From Acidobacteriota bacterium (GTDB lineage: Bacteria > Acidobacteriota > Terriglobia > Terriglobales > Acidobacteriaceae), in the NCBI GenBank assembly GCA_021801945.1, contig JAKABE010000183.1:1-6740 (forward strand): 6,740 nt of DNA, read 5' to 3'. The notes below the pieces were generated by a model. It saw only the letters and a program-made list of their open reading frames with translations. It ran no database searches and had not been told where the DNA came from. Each line of letters starts with the position of its first letter. Position 1 is the stretch's first letter. The translations under genes and the position numbers were made by a program. Shown here piece after piece: positions 1-5,567 of this stretch.

Positions 1-2
1 AA

Positions 3-1097
3 GAGGCCGCCCGCCTGGGCGGCGAAAGCCTTCCGCTCGACCTCACCGAGGGCAATGAAGACCGCTGGGGCCTGGTGCAGCGCTTTCCCGTGGGGCCGAT
101 TCTCGCCATTACTCCGTTTAACTTCCCTTTGAATCTGGTTGCGCATAAGGCTGCGCCCGCCATGGCTGCCGGCTGCCCGCTGATCCTCAAGCCCGCTCCT
201 CAAACGCCGTTTACTGCACTCGCCATCGGCGAGGTAATCCTCAAGGCCGGCTGGCCTGAGGAGGCGCTAGCCGTTTTGCCTCTCGAAAATGCTGACACCG
301 CCTGGCTGGCCGAAAAGGAAGACCGCATCAAGTTGCTTAGCTTTACCGGCTCGGCTAAGGTCGGCTGGGGCCTCAAAACGCACTCCGGACGCAAGCGCGT
401 TCTTCTGGAGATGGGCGGCAACGCCGCGCTCATCGTCCACGGTGATTGGTCGGATCTGGACGATGCGGCGGTGCGCACTGCGCACGCGGCCTTCGGCTAC
501 GCGGGCCAGTCGTGCATCAGCGTGCAGCGTGTCTTCGTCGATCGAAACATCTTCCAGAGCTTCTTGTGGAAGATGGTTGAGTATGCCGCCAAGCTGCCCG
601 CCGGTGACCCCTCGGACGAGACGACTGAAGTAGGCCCGCTCATCCATCCCCGCGAGGCGGAGCGTGTTGAAGCCTGGATTAAGGATGCCGTTGATGGCGG
701 GGCAAAGCTCATCGCCGGCGGCGATCGCAAAGAGTCCGTCATTACGCCCGCTGTCCTCACCGCTACCAAGCCGGGCATGAAGGTGCGCGATGAGGAAGTC
801 TTCGGCCCGGTAGCGATCATCGAACCATACGACGATTTTGAGCAAGCGCTCGCCGAGGTCAATCGCTCCAAATACGGCTTACAGGCCGGATTGCTCACCC
901 GTGACGCCGGCCGCATCCTCACCGCTTTCCGGGAGCTCGAGGTCGGCGCGCTCATCGTGGGCGACACTCCCACTTGGCGGCTCGACCCCATGCCCTACGG
1001 CGGCGTCAAAGACTCCGGCTTGGGCCGCGAAGGCATCCGCTCGGCCATCGATGAGATGACTGAGCCGCGCATGTTGGTCACGGCTGGCTTTAGATAA
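3..1097 (+). CDS. Aldehyde dehydrogenase family protein, 5'-truncated by window edge
   Basis: This is an NAD(P)-dependent aldehyde dehydrogenase that oxidises an aldehyde to the carboxylate (or acyl product) through a cysteine thioester in the cytoplasm. The frame is open from base 3, so 364 residues are visible. The family is usually about 470-490 residues, so roughly 110-120 N-terminal residues lie outside the window. A GTG at 75 is internal, because recognisable family sequence continues upstream of it. Visible landmarks (numbered from base 3) are TPFNFP with the catalytic-site Asn near residue 40, LKPAPQTP, FTGS, LLEMGGN with the general-base Glu near 136, GQSC with the nucleophilic Cys near 171, EEVFGP, and PYGGVKDSGLGREG. 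The 35-residue Glu-to-Cys spacing is normal. GQSCISVQR and the C-terminal block resemble the lactaldehyde/glyceraldehyde-3-phosphate dehydrogenase-like branch, but the substrate cannot be assigned. It is convergent with the MerR gene, with 70 bp between the stop codons and no strong terminator. Confidence 0.93.
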   Translation, partial: EAARLGGESLPLDLTEGNEDRWGLVQRFPVGPILAITPFNFPLNLVAHKAAPAMAAGCPLILKPAPQTPFTALAIGEVILKAGWPEEALAVLPLENADTAWLAEKEDRIKLLSFTGSAKVGWGLKTHSGRKRVLLEMGGNAALIVHGDWSDLDDAAVRTAHAAFGYAGQSCISVQRVFVDRNIFQSFLWKMVEYAAKLPAGDPSDETTEVGPLIHPREAERVEAWIKDAVDGGAKLIAGGDRKESVITPAVLTATKPGMKVRDEEVFGPVAIIEPYDDFEQALAEVNRSKYGLQAGLLTRDAGRILTAFRELEVGALIVGDTPTWRLDPMPYGGVKDSGLGREGIRSAIDEMTEPRMLVTAGFR

Positions 1098-1167
1098 GGG
1101 AGTTGCCGGTGCTTCCCATGCGGCCATGGTGACGCTTCGTCGTTCCCCCGTTACGGCCTTTCACCAA

Positions 1168-1692
1168 TCAGAAGCCGGTGCGGCTTTGCTCGCGGATGGT
1201 TTTGATCTCCGCCGCCGGAATGTGCAGATACTCCAGAAATTCCTGGTGGTCCTCCGGCGCGGACCGCTCGAATTCAGCGTGCCAGCGATGCATCTGCTCT
1301 TTGCTGAATCCACATGCTTGCATGATAGATACCCACTTGTCCTTGGTCATCTTCTTCGCCTTTCCCAGAGCTTTGTGCTCCAGCAGTTTCACGATCGTCC
1401 GCTGATGGCCGCGCAGTGTGCCGATTTCGGCGCTGATCTCCCTCAGCCGCCGCTTCAGCACGCTGGATGCATCGCTTCCCGGCCGGCAGAGAATCGCGCG
1501 AACGTCCTCCAGTTTCAAACCCGCATCACGATAAGCGCGGATCTGCACCAAGCGTCGCACATCCACCTCGCCGTAACAGCGGTAATTCCCGCCGCTGCGC
1601 CGCGGCGGAGGCATCAAACCGATCGATTCGTAGTACAAAAGCGCGGTGCGGCTCAGGCCGCAGCGCCGGGCGAGTTGGCTCACCGTAAACAT
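1168..1692 (-). CDS. MerR-family transcriptional regulator
   Basis: This is a 174-residue DNA-binding regulator. Residues 1-70 form a typical MerR winged helix-turn-helix: FTVSQLARRCGLSRTALLYYE, then IGLMPPPRR, NYRCYGEVDVRRL, and an AYRDAGLKLEDVRAIL helix. A dimerisation helix follows at about residues 78-115. The C-terminal domain (about 116-174) contains MTKDKWVSIMQACGFS, an MHRWHAEFE segment and HQEFLEYL. I recognise this ending from a MerR subgroup with a small effector-like C-terminal domain. It has no CueR- or ZntR-type metal-binding cysteine loop, so a metal sensor is unlikely; the ligand is unknown. The ATG at 1692 is preceded by GGAG (1700-1703) at 7-nt spacing, which fixes the start. 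A promoter/operator-like element lies directly upstream, so autoregulation is plausible. Whether it controls the convergent aldehyde dehydrogenase cannot be told. Confidence 0.92.
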   Translation of the reverse strand: MFTVSQLARRCGLSRTALLYYESIGLMPPPRRSGGNYRCYGEVDVRRLVQIRAYRDAGLKLEDVRAILCRPGSDASSVLKRRLREISAEIGTLRGHQRTIVKLLEHKALGKAKKMTKDKWVSIMQACGFSKEQMHRWHAEFERSAPEDHQEFLEYLHIPAAEIKTIREQSRTGF

Positions 1693-1706
1693 CGTCCATC
1701 TCCACT

Positions 1707-1735
1707 CTGAACCCTATAGTTATAGACAGGTCAAG
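1707..1735 (-). promoter_or_regulatory. Candidate MerR-type operator/promoter upstream of merR-like gene
   Basis: Read on the minus strand, this 29-bp element has a TTGACC -35-like hexamer (1729-1734) followed by the dyad CTATA-AC-TATAG (1714-1725), with flanking ACC and GGT arms. The TTGACC plus central dyad layout resembles operators of SoxR/NmlR-like MerR proteins, where the dyad fills a long spacer. The -10 is poorly defined (CAGAGT at a 19-bp spacing matches 3 of 6) and lies very close to the ribosome binding site. The promoter itself is therefore less certain than the dyad. Confidence 0.4.
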
Positions 1736-1808
1736 AAGCATGATGCGGTGATTGCGCCCAAGATGTTCGGGTTCTCTTTGAAGGCTCGTACGCTGGCGGG
1801 CAGAAGAC

Positions 1809-1836
1809 TTGCCTGTGTCGCGCCAAGGTGTATGCT
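1809..1836 (+). promoter_or_regulatory. Possible sigma70-like promoter of the decayed TPR gene
   Basis: TTGCCT (1809-1814) and TATGCT (1831-1836) are 16 bp apart, giving a 4-of-6 match to each consensus hexamer. The predicted start near 1843 is about 75 nt before the ATG at 1917. The rest of 1737-1916 shows no gene or repeat I can support. Confidence 0.25.
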
Positions 1837-1916
1837 TAACCCGCGAGTACGGCCAAGATAGAAAATCCCCGCGCCACGGGCGCTAGACCATGACTTACAG
1901 GAATCATCTTTCAGAA

Positions 1917-2355
1917 ATGCACCTTCGGTTTATGCCGGCGGTTGCGACCGCGCTGTGTTTGGCCGCAGCCCAGACCTGGGAGCAGAATGCGGCCACCTGC
2001 ATGAACGGAGCTGATCCAGTCGGCAAGGGAGGTTGCGCACCGCCTCGCCGCCGACGATGACGGCCGCGGTCTCGCCTAGGACGGCGAGAGTGCCTCCCAC
2101 AACGCGGATGCCACACACAGCCGTGGGTCTCTCTATCCAACGATGAAGAATGCCGATGCGGCGACTGGCCGATACAGCGCCGCGCTGGTCATCAACCCCA
2201 AGATCGCTTCGTCGCCCTACGGCCGCGGACTGGCCGAACTTATCAAGGGAGATAAGCCTAAATCAGCCGCAGGTATTACCGCTGCCACAGCCATCGACCC
2301 CAAGATCGTCAGTAAGTTTGCTCGGTGGGGTGTACTACCGCCCCACTCAAGATAG
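1917..2355 (+). pseudogene. Decayed gene for a secreted TPR-repeat protein
   Basis: The reading frame from the ATG at 1917 encodes a signal-peptide-like start (MHLRF, hydrophobic VATALCLAAA, then QTWEQNAATC). This is typical of small exported tetratricopeptide proteins with a mature QTW..NA..C N-terminus. The frame runs into low-complexity GAPPRRRR and stops at 2058-2060. A second frame, open from 2080 to the TAG at 2353-2355, encodes THSRGSLYPTMKNADAATGR, then SAALVINPKIASSPYGRGLA, then a KGD turn, AIDPKI and KFARWGV. This is the classic final TPR hairpin of the same family. The middle TPR repeats are missing and the two parts are in different frames, so the gene looks internally deleted and frameshifted. 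The family assignment rests on motif recognition. The alternative, two independent short ORFs, is less likely because the halves are collinear with one protein. Confidence 0.6.
2070..2089. repeat. Perfect 7-bp inverted repeat at the pseudogene junction
   Basis: TCTCGCC (2070-2076) and GGCGAGA (2083-2089) flank the 6-nt loop TAGGAC. They are enclosed by a wider GGGAGG (2027-2032)/CCTCCC (2093-2098) pair. The palindrome sits exactly between the two frame-shifted halves of the TPR pseudogene. It has no U-tract, so it is not a simple terminator. Confidence 0.5.
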
Positions 2356-2412
2356 ACGACCGCATGGACTGCAAAACGCTTACTGCAGCGGCGAACAGTT
2401 GATGAGTGAGAT

Positions 2413-2440
2413 GGAAAACAGGCAGGCGGCCCTTGTTTCC
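2413..2440 (-). terminator. Possible hairpin terminator after the basic small protein
   Basis: On the minus strand this begins immediately after the TAA. GGAAACA (2440-2434) pairs with TGTTTTCC (2420-2413, one bulge), and an inner GGC/GCC stem closes a 5-nt loop. No U-tract follows on the minus strand, so intrinsic termination is doubtful. A moderately T-rich run follows on the plus strand, so it could also end any transcript of the TPR remnant. Confidence 0.3.
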
Positions 2441-2683
2441 TTACTTGTTCTTGCCCTTGGCCCTCTGTGCGGCCCAGCGCTTGCGTTGCGCATCGGCAAT
2501 CCGCTTACGCGCCTCGGCGCTCAGCACACGCTTCTTCCTGGTCTTCGGCTTGGCGGGAGCTGCACCGGCCTTGACGGTAGTTAGCCGCGTGGAAACATTA
2601 CTGCTGTTGCTAAGGAGAGAGCGCACTTGCATCAGACGTGCAATTTCGGAGTCAATTTGAGCAACAATCGATTCAACAGTCAT
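2441..2683 (-). CDS. Short basic coiled-coil protein, acidobacterial conserved hypothetical
   Basis: This encodes 80 residues from the ATG at 2683. Residues 1-25 (MTVESIVAQIDSEIARLMQV) form an amphipathic, probably coiled-coil helix. Residues 26-45 are a Ser/Thr/Ala/Pro/Lys linker. Residues 46-80 are very basic, with LSAEARKRIADAQRKRWAAQ followed by RAKGKNK. I recognise this layout from small conserved proteins in acidobacterial genomes; no function is established to my knowledge. The basic tail resembles histone-tail-like or nucleoid-associated proteins and suggests nucleic-acid binding, which is inference. The frame stays open up to a TTG at 2740, but MTVES is where the family-like sequence begins, so I chose that start. 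There is no good Shine-Dalgarno in front of it: the nearest GGAG is about 22 nt upstream. Confidence 0.72.
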   Translation of the reverse strand: MTVESIVAQIDSEIARLMQVRSLLSNSSNVSTRLTTVKAGAAPAKPKTRKKRVLSAEARKRIADAQRKRWAAQRAKGKNK

Positions 2684-2739
2684 AGTAAAAGGATAACTGA
2701 ATATTCTCCGCTTGCACAGTCCTGTCCCCAACTTTGTCA

Positions 2740-2755
2740 ACTTACACGTGAAACA
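2740..2755 (-). promoter_or_regulatory. parS-like palindromic site (candidate ParB-binding site)
   Basis: The 16-mer on the minus strand matches the widely conserved parS consensus TGTTTCACGTGAAACA at 13 of 16 positions. One half and the core, TGTTTCACGTG, are exact; the other arm reads TAAGT. ParB recognises parS as an inverted repeat centred on CACGTG, and sites with a few mismatches are known. It lies intergenically, upstream of the small basic protein and downstream of glyA. The alternative is an ordinary CACGTG-centred operator for the small protein, since it touches a TTGACA hexamer at 2735-2740. Confidence 0.35.
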
Positions 2756-2840
2756 TGCCGGTATTAGTTCTTGCTTGCGCGCAGCCTTCTAATTATGACT
2801 GCGGTCGCTCCTGGAATGCTGGCGCTCCCACCCCACATAG

Positions 2841-2878
2841 AAAAGGCCAACCCTCAGCGAACAGTCGCCGTGGTTGGC
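2841..2878 (-). terminator. Rho-independent terminator of glyA
   Basis: On the minus strand GCCAACC (2878-2872) pairs perfectly with GGTTGGC (2852-2846). Inside it, GGCGA and TCGCT form a second stem closing a CTGT tetraloop. The hairpin is followed by C-TTTT-CTAT (2845 downward). It lies about 96 nt beyond the glyA stop, in the correct orientation. The remainder of 2756-2973 holds only a weak 6-bp hairpin at 2905-2920. Confidence 0.75.
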
Positions 2879-2973
2879 TACTGCATTGATTTCCGCACAG
2901 GCTATCCTGCCCATGCAGGAGGAACTCTGCAACGGAAGTTTAGTTGCTCTCGGATGAGTCTTGGATCAGCTGC

Positions 2974-4239
2974 TTATTGCTGCCGCCGCCACGCATACAG
3001 CGGAAACTGATTGGCAAGCTCCGCCACTTCGCCGCGAATCCTCGCGAGCGCCTCGTCGTCGTTGCGCGCCTCCAGGGCCTTTGCAATCCATGCCGCAATT
3101 TGCCGCATCTCCGCTTCTTTCATGCCGCGCGTGGTCAGCGCGGGCGTGCCCACGCGAATCCCTGAAGGCTTCAGCGGAGGATTGGTGTCCCAGGGAATCG
3201 AGTTCTTGTTCACCGTGATTCCGGCTTTACCCAAAGCAAGCTCGGCCTCGTTGCCCAGGATGCCTTTCTGGAACACATCGACGAGCATCAGATGGTTATC
3301 CGTGCCGCCCGATACCAACCGAAATCCAGCGGCCTGCAGGGCCACGGCCAGCGCCTTGGCGTTGGAGACAACCCGTGCGGAGTAATCGCGGAACTCGGGC
3401 CGTAGCGCCTCGGCGAAGGCCACCGCCTTGGCGGCCACAATGTGCACCAGCGGCCCCCCCTGCTGTCCGGGAAAGACCGCCTTGTCGACGGCCTGCGCCA
3501 GATCCTGCGTGCAGATGATCAGACCGGCGCGCGGTCCGCGCAATGTCTTGTGTGTAGTGGTGGTGGTGATCTGCGTATGCGGCACCGGCGAGGGATGCAC
3601 GCCGCCCGCCACCAGACCGGCGATGTGGGCCATGTCGAAAATGAAAATCGCGCCCACCTTGTCGGCGATCTGCCTGATGCGCGCAAAGTCCCACAGACGC
3701 GGATAGGCGCTGGCCCCGCCGATGATCACCTTCGGCTTTTCTTGCGTGGCGACCGATTCCATTTCGTCGTAGTCGATGGTCTCGGTGTCGCGCCGCACGT
3801 GGTAGAACGTGGTCCGGTAGAGCTTACCGCTGAAGCTCAACCGGTGCCCGTGCGTCAGGTGGCCGCCGTGCGACAGATCCAGGCCCAGGATCGTGTCGCC
3901 GGGCTGCAAAACCGCTGCGTAGGCCGAGGCGTTTGCCTGCGAGCCGGAGTGCGGCTGCACGTTGACGTGGTCGCCGCCGAAAAGCTGCCGGGCGCGGTCG
4001 CGCGCCAGGTTCTCTACGATGTCGGCATTCTCGCACCCGCCGTAATACCGCCGCCCAGGATAGCCCTCGGCATACTTATTCGTGAAGACGGAACCGGCCG
4101 CTTCTAGCACCGCCTCGGAGACAAAGTTCTCGCTGGCGATCATCTCCAGCCCCTCGTGCTGGCGCAGCATTTCCTGGTCAATGGCCGCGGCCACTTCGGG
4201 GTCAACTTGGGCGAGTGGTAGAGACATGCGCTCGTTCAT
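2974..4239 (-). CDS. glyA: Serine hydroxymethyltransferase
   Basis: This PLP-dependent cytoplasmic enzyme interconverts serine plus tetrahydrofolate with glycine plus 5,10-methylene-tetrahydrofolate. It is the main source of one-carbon units for purine, thymidylate and methionine synthesis. At 421 residues it is full length (the family is about 415-430). Visible motifs are [10 protein letters not shown] (32-41), [18 protein letters not shown] (53-70), HSGSQAN (97-103), [11 protein letters not shown] (121-131), [13 protein letters not shown] (201-213), [15 protein letters not shown] with the PLP-binding Lys at 231, FPGQQGGP, and [13 protein letters not shown]. All key residues are present. The ATG at 4239 overlaps the stop of an upstream small ORF as ATGA, with GGAG only 2 nt away. 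An alternative in-frame ATG lies at 4227, with GGAG 14 nt away, so the exact start is uncertain by four codons. It appears to be transcribed alone or with that small ORF, and a strong terminator follows. Confidence 0.98.
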   Translation of the reverse strand: MNERMSLPLAQVDPEVAAAIDQEMLRQHEGLEMIASENFVSEAVLEAAGSVFTNKYAEGYPGRRYYGGCENADIVENLARDRARQLFGGDHVNVQPHSGSQANASAYAAVLQPGDTILGLDLSHGGHLTHGHRLSFSGKLYRTTFYHVRRDTETIDYDEMESVATQEKPKVIIGGASAYPRLWDFARIRQIADKVGAIFIFDMAHIAGLVAGGVHPSPVPHTQITTTTTHKTLRGPRAGLIICTQDLAQAVDKAVFPGQQGGPLVHIVAAKAVAFAEALRPEFRDYSARVVSNAKALAVALQAAGFRLVSGGTDNHLMLVDVFQKGILGNEAELALGKAGITVNKNSIPWDTNPPLKPSGIRVGTPALTTRGMKEAEMRQIAAWIAKALEARNDDEALARIRGEVAELANQFPLYAWRRQQ

Positions 4240-4343
4240 GTCTCCAATTCTATCTCCTCTCGCGCATCTTCCGTGCTTCGTGGCAGCGGGTCTATGTCAG
4301 CAGCTCCTCCGGCTTCGGGAATCGCAACGAAATACACTTTCAT
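4236..4343 (-). CDS. Candidate 35-residue small ORF overlapping the glyA start
   Basis: ATG at 4343 opens a 35-codon frame ([20 protein letters not shown], then an acidic, Arg/Glu-rich tail ending ELET). Its TGA overlaps the glyA ATG in the ATGA arrangement typical of translational coupling. The product would be acidic and soluble, and I recognise no family. No clear Shine-Dalgarno precedes it. The same frame extends upstream without an ATG to a TGA nine codons earlier. It may be a leader peptide, a remnant of a longer gene, or chance. Confidence 0.3.
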   Translation of the reverse strand: MKVYFVAIPEAGGAADIDPLPRSTEDAREEIELET

Positions 4344-4613
4344 GGTCAGCGCATCAGGCCCCGACCTTCATCGCCTGCAAACTCGAATGACACCGGGTTG
4401 CTCTTCTCTATGGGTGCAGAAAGGCCTTGGACCACCACGCTGCAGCGCTTTCGCTTCACTTATGGATATTGCGGCATCGTATAAGGCGGGTGCCTCTTTA
4501 GAAATAGCCCATTTAACCAATCCGCTTCCGTCAAGAGCAGAATTGAAAACGCGGTAGCCGCACTTATTCCCGGGTCAACCCTCGTTCCGCAAGTGCCACC
4601 GTTCCCCTGGCTC
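4344..4613. other. Intergenic stretch with only weak ORFs
   Basis: This is the upstream part of the 374-bp gap between the barrel gene and glyA. On the minus strand it holds a 37-codon GTG-initiated frame (4346-4459) ending 2 nt before the small ORF. A longer stop-free but start-less frame also covers roughly 4385-4560. Neither has a ribosome binding site or recognisable family. No glycine riboswitch was recognised, and no promoter scored well. It may contain a decayed gene. Confidence 0.4.
4546..4563 (-). terminator. Possible weak terminator downstream of the barrel gene
   Basis: On the minus strand GCGG (4561-4558) and CCGC (4554-4551) close a CTA loop. Two wobble pairs extend the stem, and a short T-run follows at 4549-4546. 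It is about 50 nt past the stop of the outer-membrane protein gene. The stem is short, so confidence is low. Confidence 0.3.
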
Positions 4614-5462
4614 CTAAAAAAGAATGCGCATCTCCACAATCAGGTTGTGGTTGTAGGTGTGGAATCCGGAGGTGGCGATCTGCATGCCGGTCGTGAACAC
4701 GTAGAAAGGATGCGTCGGAGACCATCCCTTGGGCCGGAGAATATAGAAAGCCGCCGGAGTGATGAAGTTCTGCATCATGCCGTCGTGCGAACCGTCGAAG
4801 AAAAAGGTGGCGTTGTTCTCCAGCTCCAGCCACGTATGTTCGGTCATGTGCTCATGTACCAGCGCATTCCACACAATCGCCCGGCCTTGCGAGGCGATCT
4901 TTCCCGTGGGCATGATGCCGCCCAGTTGCGACTCCACGCTGAAGCGCCTGGAGATCCCGATCCCGCCCACCAGGTTCGGATTCCAGGTATCAGTCTCCGC
5001 GCCGTTCTGGTAGCTGCCGGTGGCAAAGCTGTGATCCAGGATCGCCGTCACAATATAGTCGCCATGCTCGGCGTTGCCGGAGGCGATGCGGTACTTGACC
5101 AGGGCGGAGGTGTCGCCAAATCCGTCATTGGCCGTTGAATGGTGCTGGATATACGACGGCGGGATGAAATCAACTTCGATGCGGTTCCAGCCCACCACCC
5201 CGCCACCGCGGCCGTCGCCGTCACTTTCCGTGTCTGTTTTGTCGGGCGTGTACTCGTTGGAAAAGGAGAAACGGTAGTATTGCGTGAGCCGCGGCTCGGC
5301 TTCCACCAGCGGCGTCGGCCAATTCGGCTGCAAGGCCGTCATGGCTTCATTGTGCGCAAAAAAGTGCTCCCTGTAGGACAGCTGCGATAGCGCCCTGCAA
5401 GAAAATGCCGCGCAAATGGTTACCCATGCCAGCGAAGAAACAAGAAACGATGGTAATCTCAC
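4614..5462 (-). CDS. Exported outer-membrane beta-barrel protein (MetA-pathway/transporter-like)
   Basis: This is a 282-residue protein. Residues 1-27 are a Sec signal peptide (MRLPSF, hydrophobic LVSSLAWVTICAAF, then ALSQ). The remainder alternates polar and aromatic residues as in beta-strands (for example TQYYRFSFSNEYTP, NRIEVDFIPPSYIQHH, GDTSALVKYRIASG, HTWLELENNATFFFD). It ends in LIVEMRILF, with a terminal Phe as in BAM-assembled outer-membrane proteins. Repeated Gly-rich turns (GGIGISRRFSVESQLGG) fit a 10-14-strand barrel. I recognise it as a barrel family common in Acidobacteriota, often labelled as a transporter or phenol-degradation meta-pathway-like protein; the substrate is unknown. 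The start is the GTG at 5462. There is no ATG before the hydrophobic segment, and an upstream in-frame stop limits alternatives, but no clear Shine-Dalgarno precedes it. It is divergent from the ABC ATPase gene. Confidence 0.85.
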   Translation of the reverse strand: MRLPSFLVSSLAWVTICAAFSCRALSQLSYREHFFAHNEAMTALQPNWPTPLVEAEPRLTQYYRFSFSNEYTPDKTDTESDGDGRGGGVVGWNRIEVDFIPPSYIQHHSTANDGFGDTSALVKYRIASGNAEHGDYIVTAILDHSFATGSYQNGAETDTWNPNLVGGIGISRRFSVESQLGGIMPTGKIASQGRAIVWNALVHEHMTEHTWLELENNATFFFDGSHDGMMQNFITPAAFYILRPKGWSPTHPFYVFTTGMQIATSGFHTYNHNLIVEMRILF

Positions 5463-5567
5463 GGGTCGGCAATTAACATATCATAGATCACCTTGTTGCA
5501 GCGGTGGGGTAGCCCAAACAGGAATACGCAGCATTTACCCTGCTCCTGTAAAATGATAGGCAACCGG
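5463..5567. promoter_or_regulatory. Divergent promoter region between barrel gene and ABC ATPase
   Basis: This 105-bp gap is locally AT-rich. On the minus strand TATGAT (5480-5485) is a good -10 candidate, 17 nt before the GTG of the barrel gene. On the plus strand TAAAAT (5549-5554) is a 5-of-6 -10 candidate, 13 nt before the ATG at 5568. Neither has a convincing -35 at 16-18 bp, so both assignments are tentative. The plus-strand transcript would have almost no leader. Confidence 0.4.

Noticed and set aside
267..845. Long minus-strand ORF opposite the aldehyde dehydrogenase
   Set aside because: It is a high-GC antisense shadow of a gene with clear catalytic motifs; it has no recognisable domain or ribosome binding site.
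1098..1167. Bidirectional terminator between the convergent aldehyde dehydrogenase and MerR genes
   Set aside because: Only imperfect GGGA/TCCC pairing was found, without a U-tract on either strand.
1126..1710. 194-codon plus-strand ORF opposite the MerR gene
   Set aside because: It is antisense to a clear MerR protein, and its composition is typical of a shadow frame.
1904..2140. Minus-strand ORFs over the TPR remnant, one with a hydrophobic stretch
   Set aside because: The plus-strand reading shows a signal peptide and TPR motifs. The minus frames are Arg/Cys-rich and unrecognisable.
2735..2740. Perfect TTGACA as -35 of the small basic protein gene
   Set aside because: No hexamer resembling TATAAT occurs 15-19 bp downstream, so a promoter could not be supported.
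2905..2920. TCCTGC/GCAGGA hairpin near the glyA end as terminator
   Set aside because: It is a 6-bp stem with no U-tract on either side; the hairpin at 2841-2878 is far better.
2771..3010. 79-codon plus-strand ORF starting at TTG with a hydrophobic N-terminus
   Set aside because: It overlaps the glyA terminator and the end of glyA, has no ribosome binding site, and its residues look random.
3442..4107. 221-codon plus-strand ORF inside glyA
   Set aside because: It is antisense to conserved serine hydroxymethyltransferase motifs including the PLP lysine region.
4240..4613. Glycine riboswitch or T-box upstream of glyA
   Set aside because: No tandem glycine aptamer cores or T-box sequence were recognisable.
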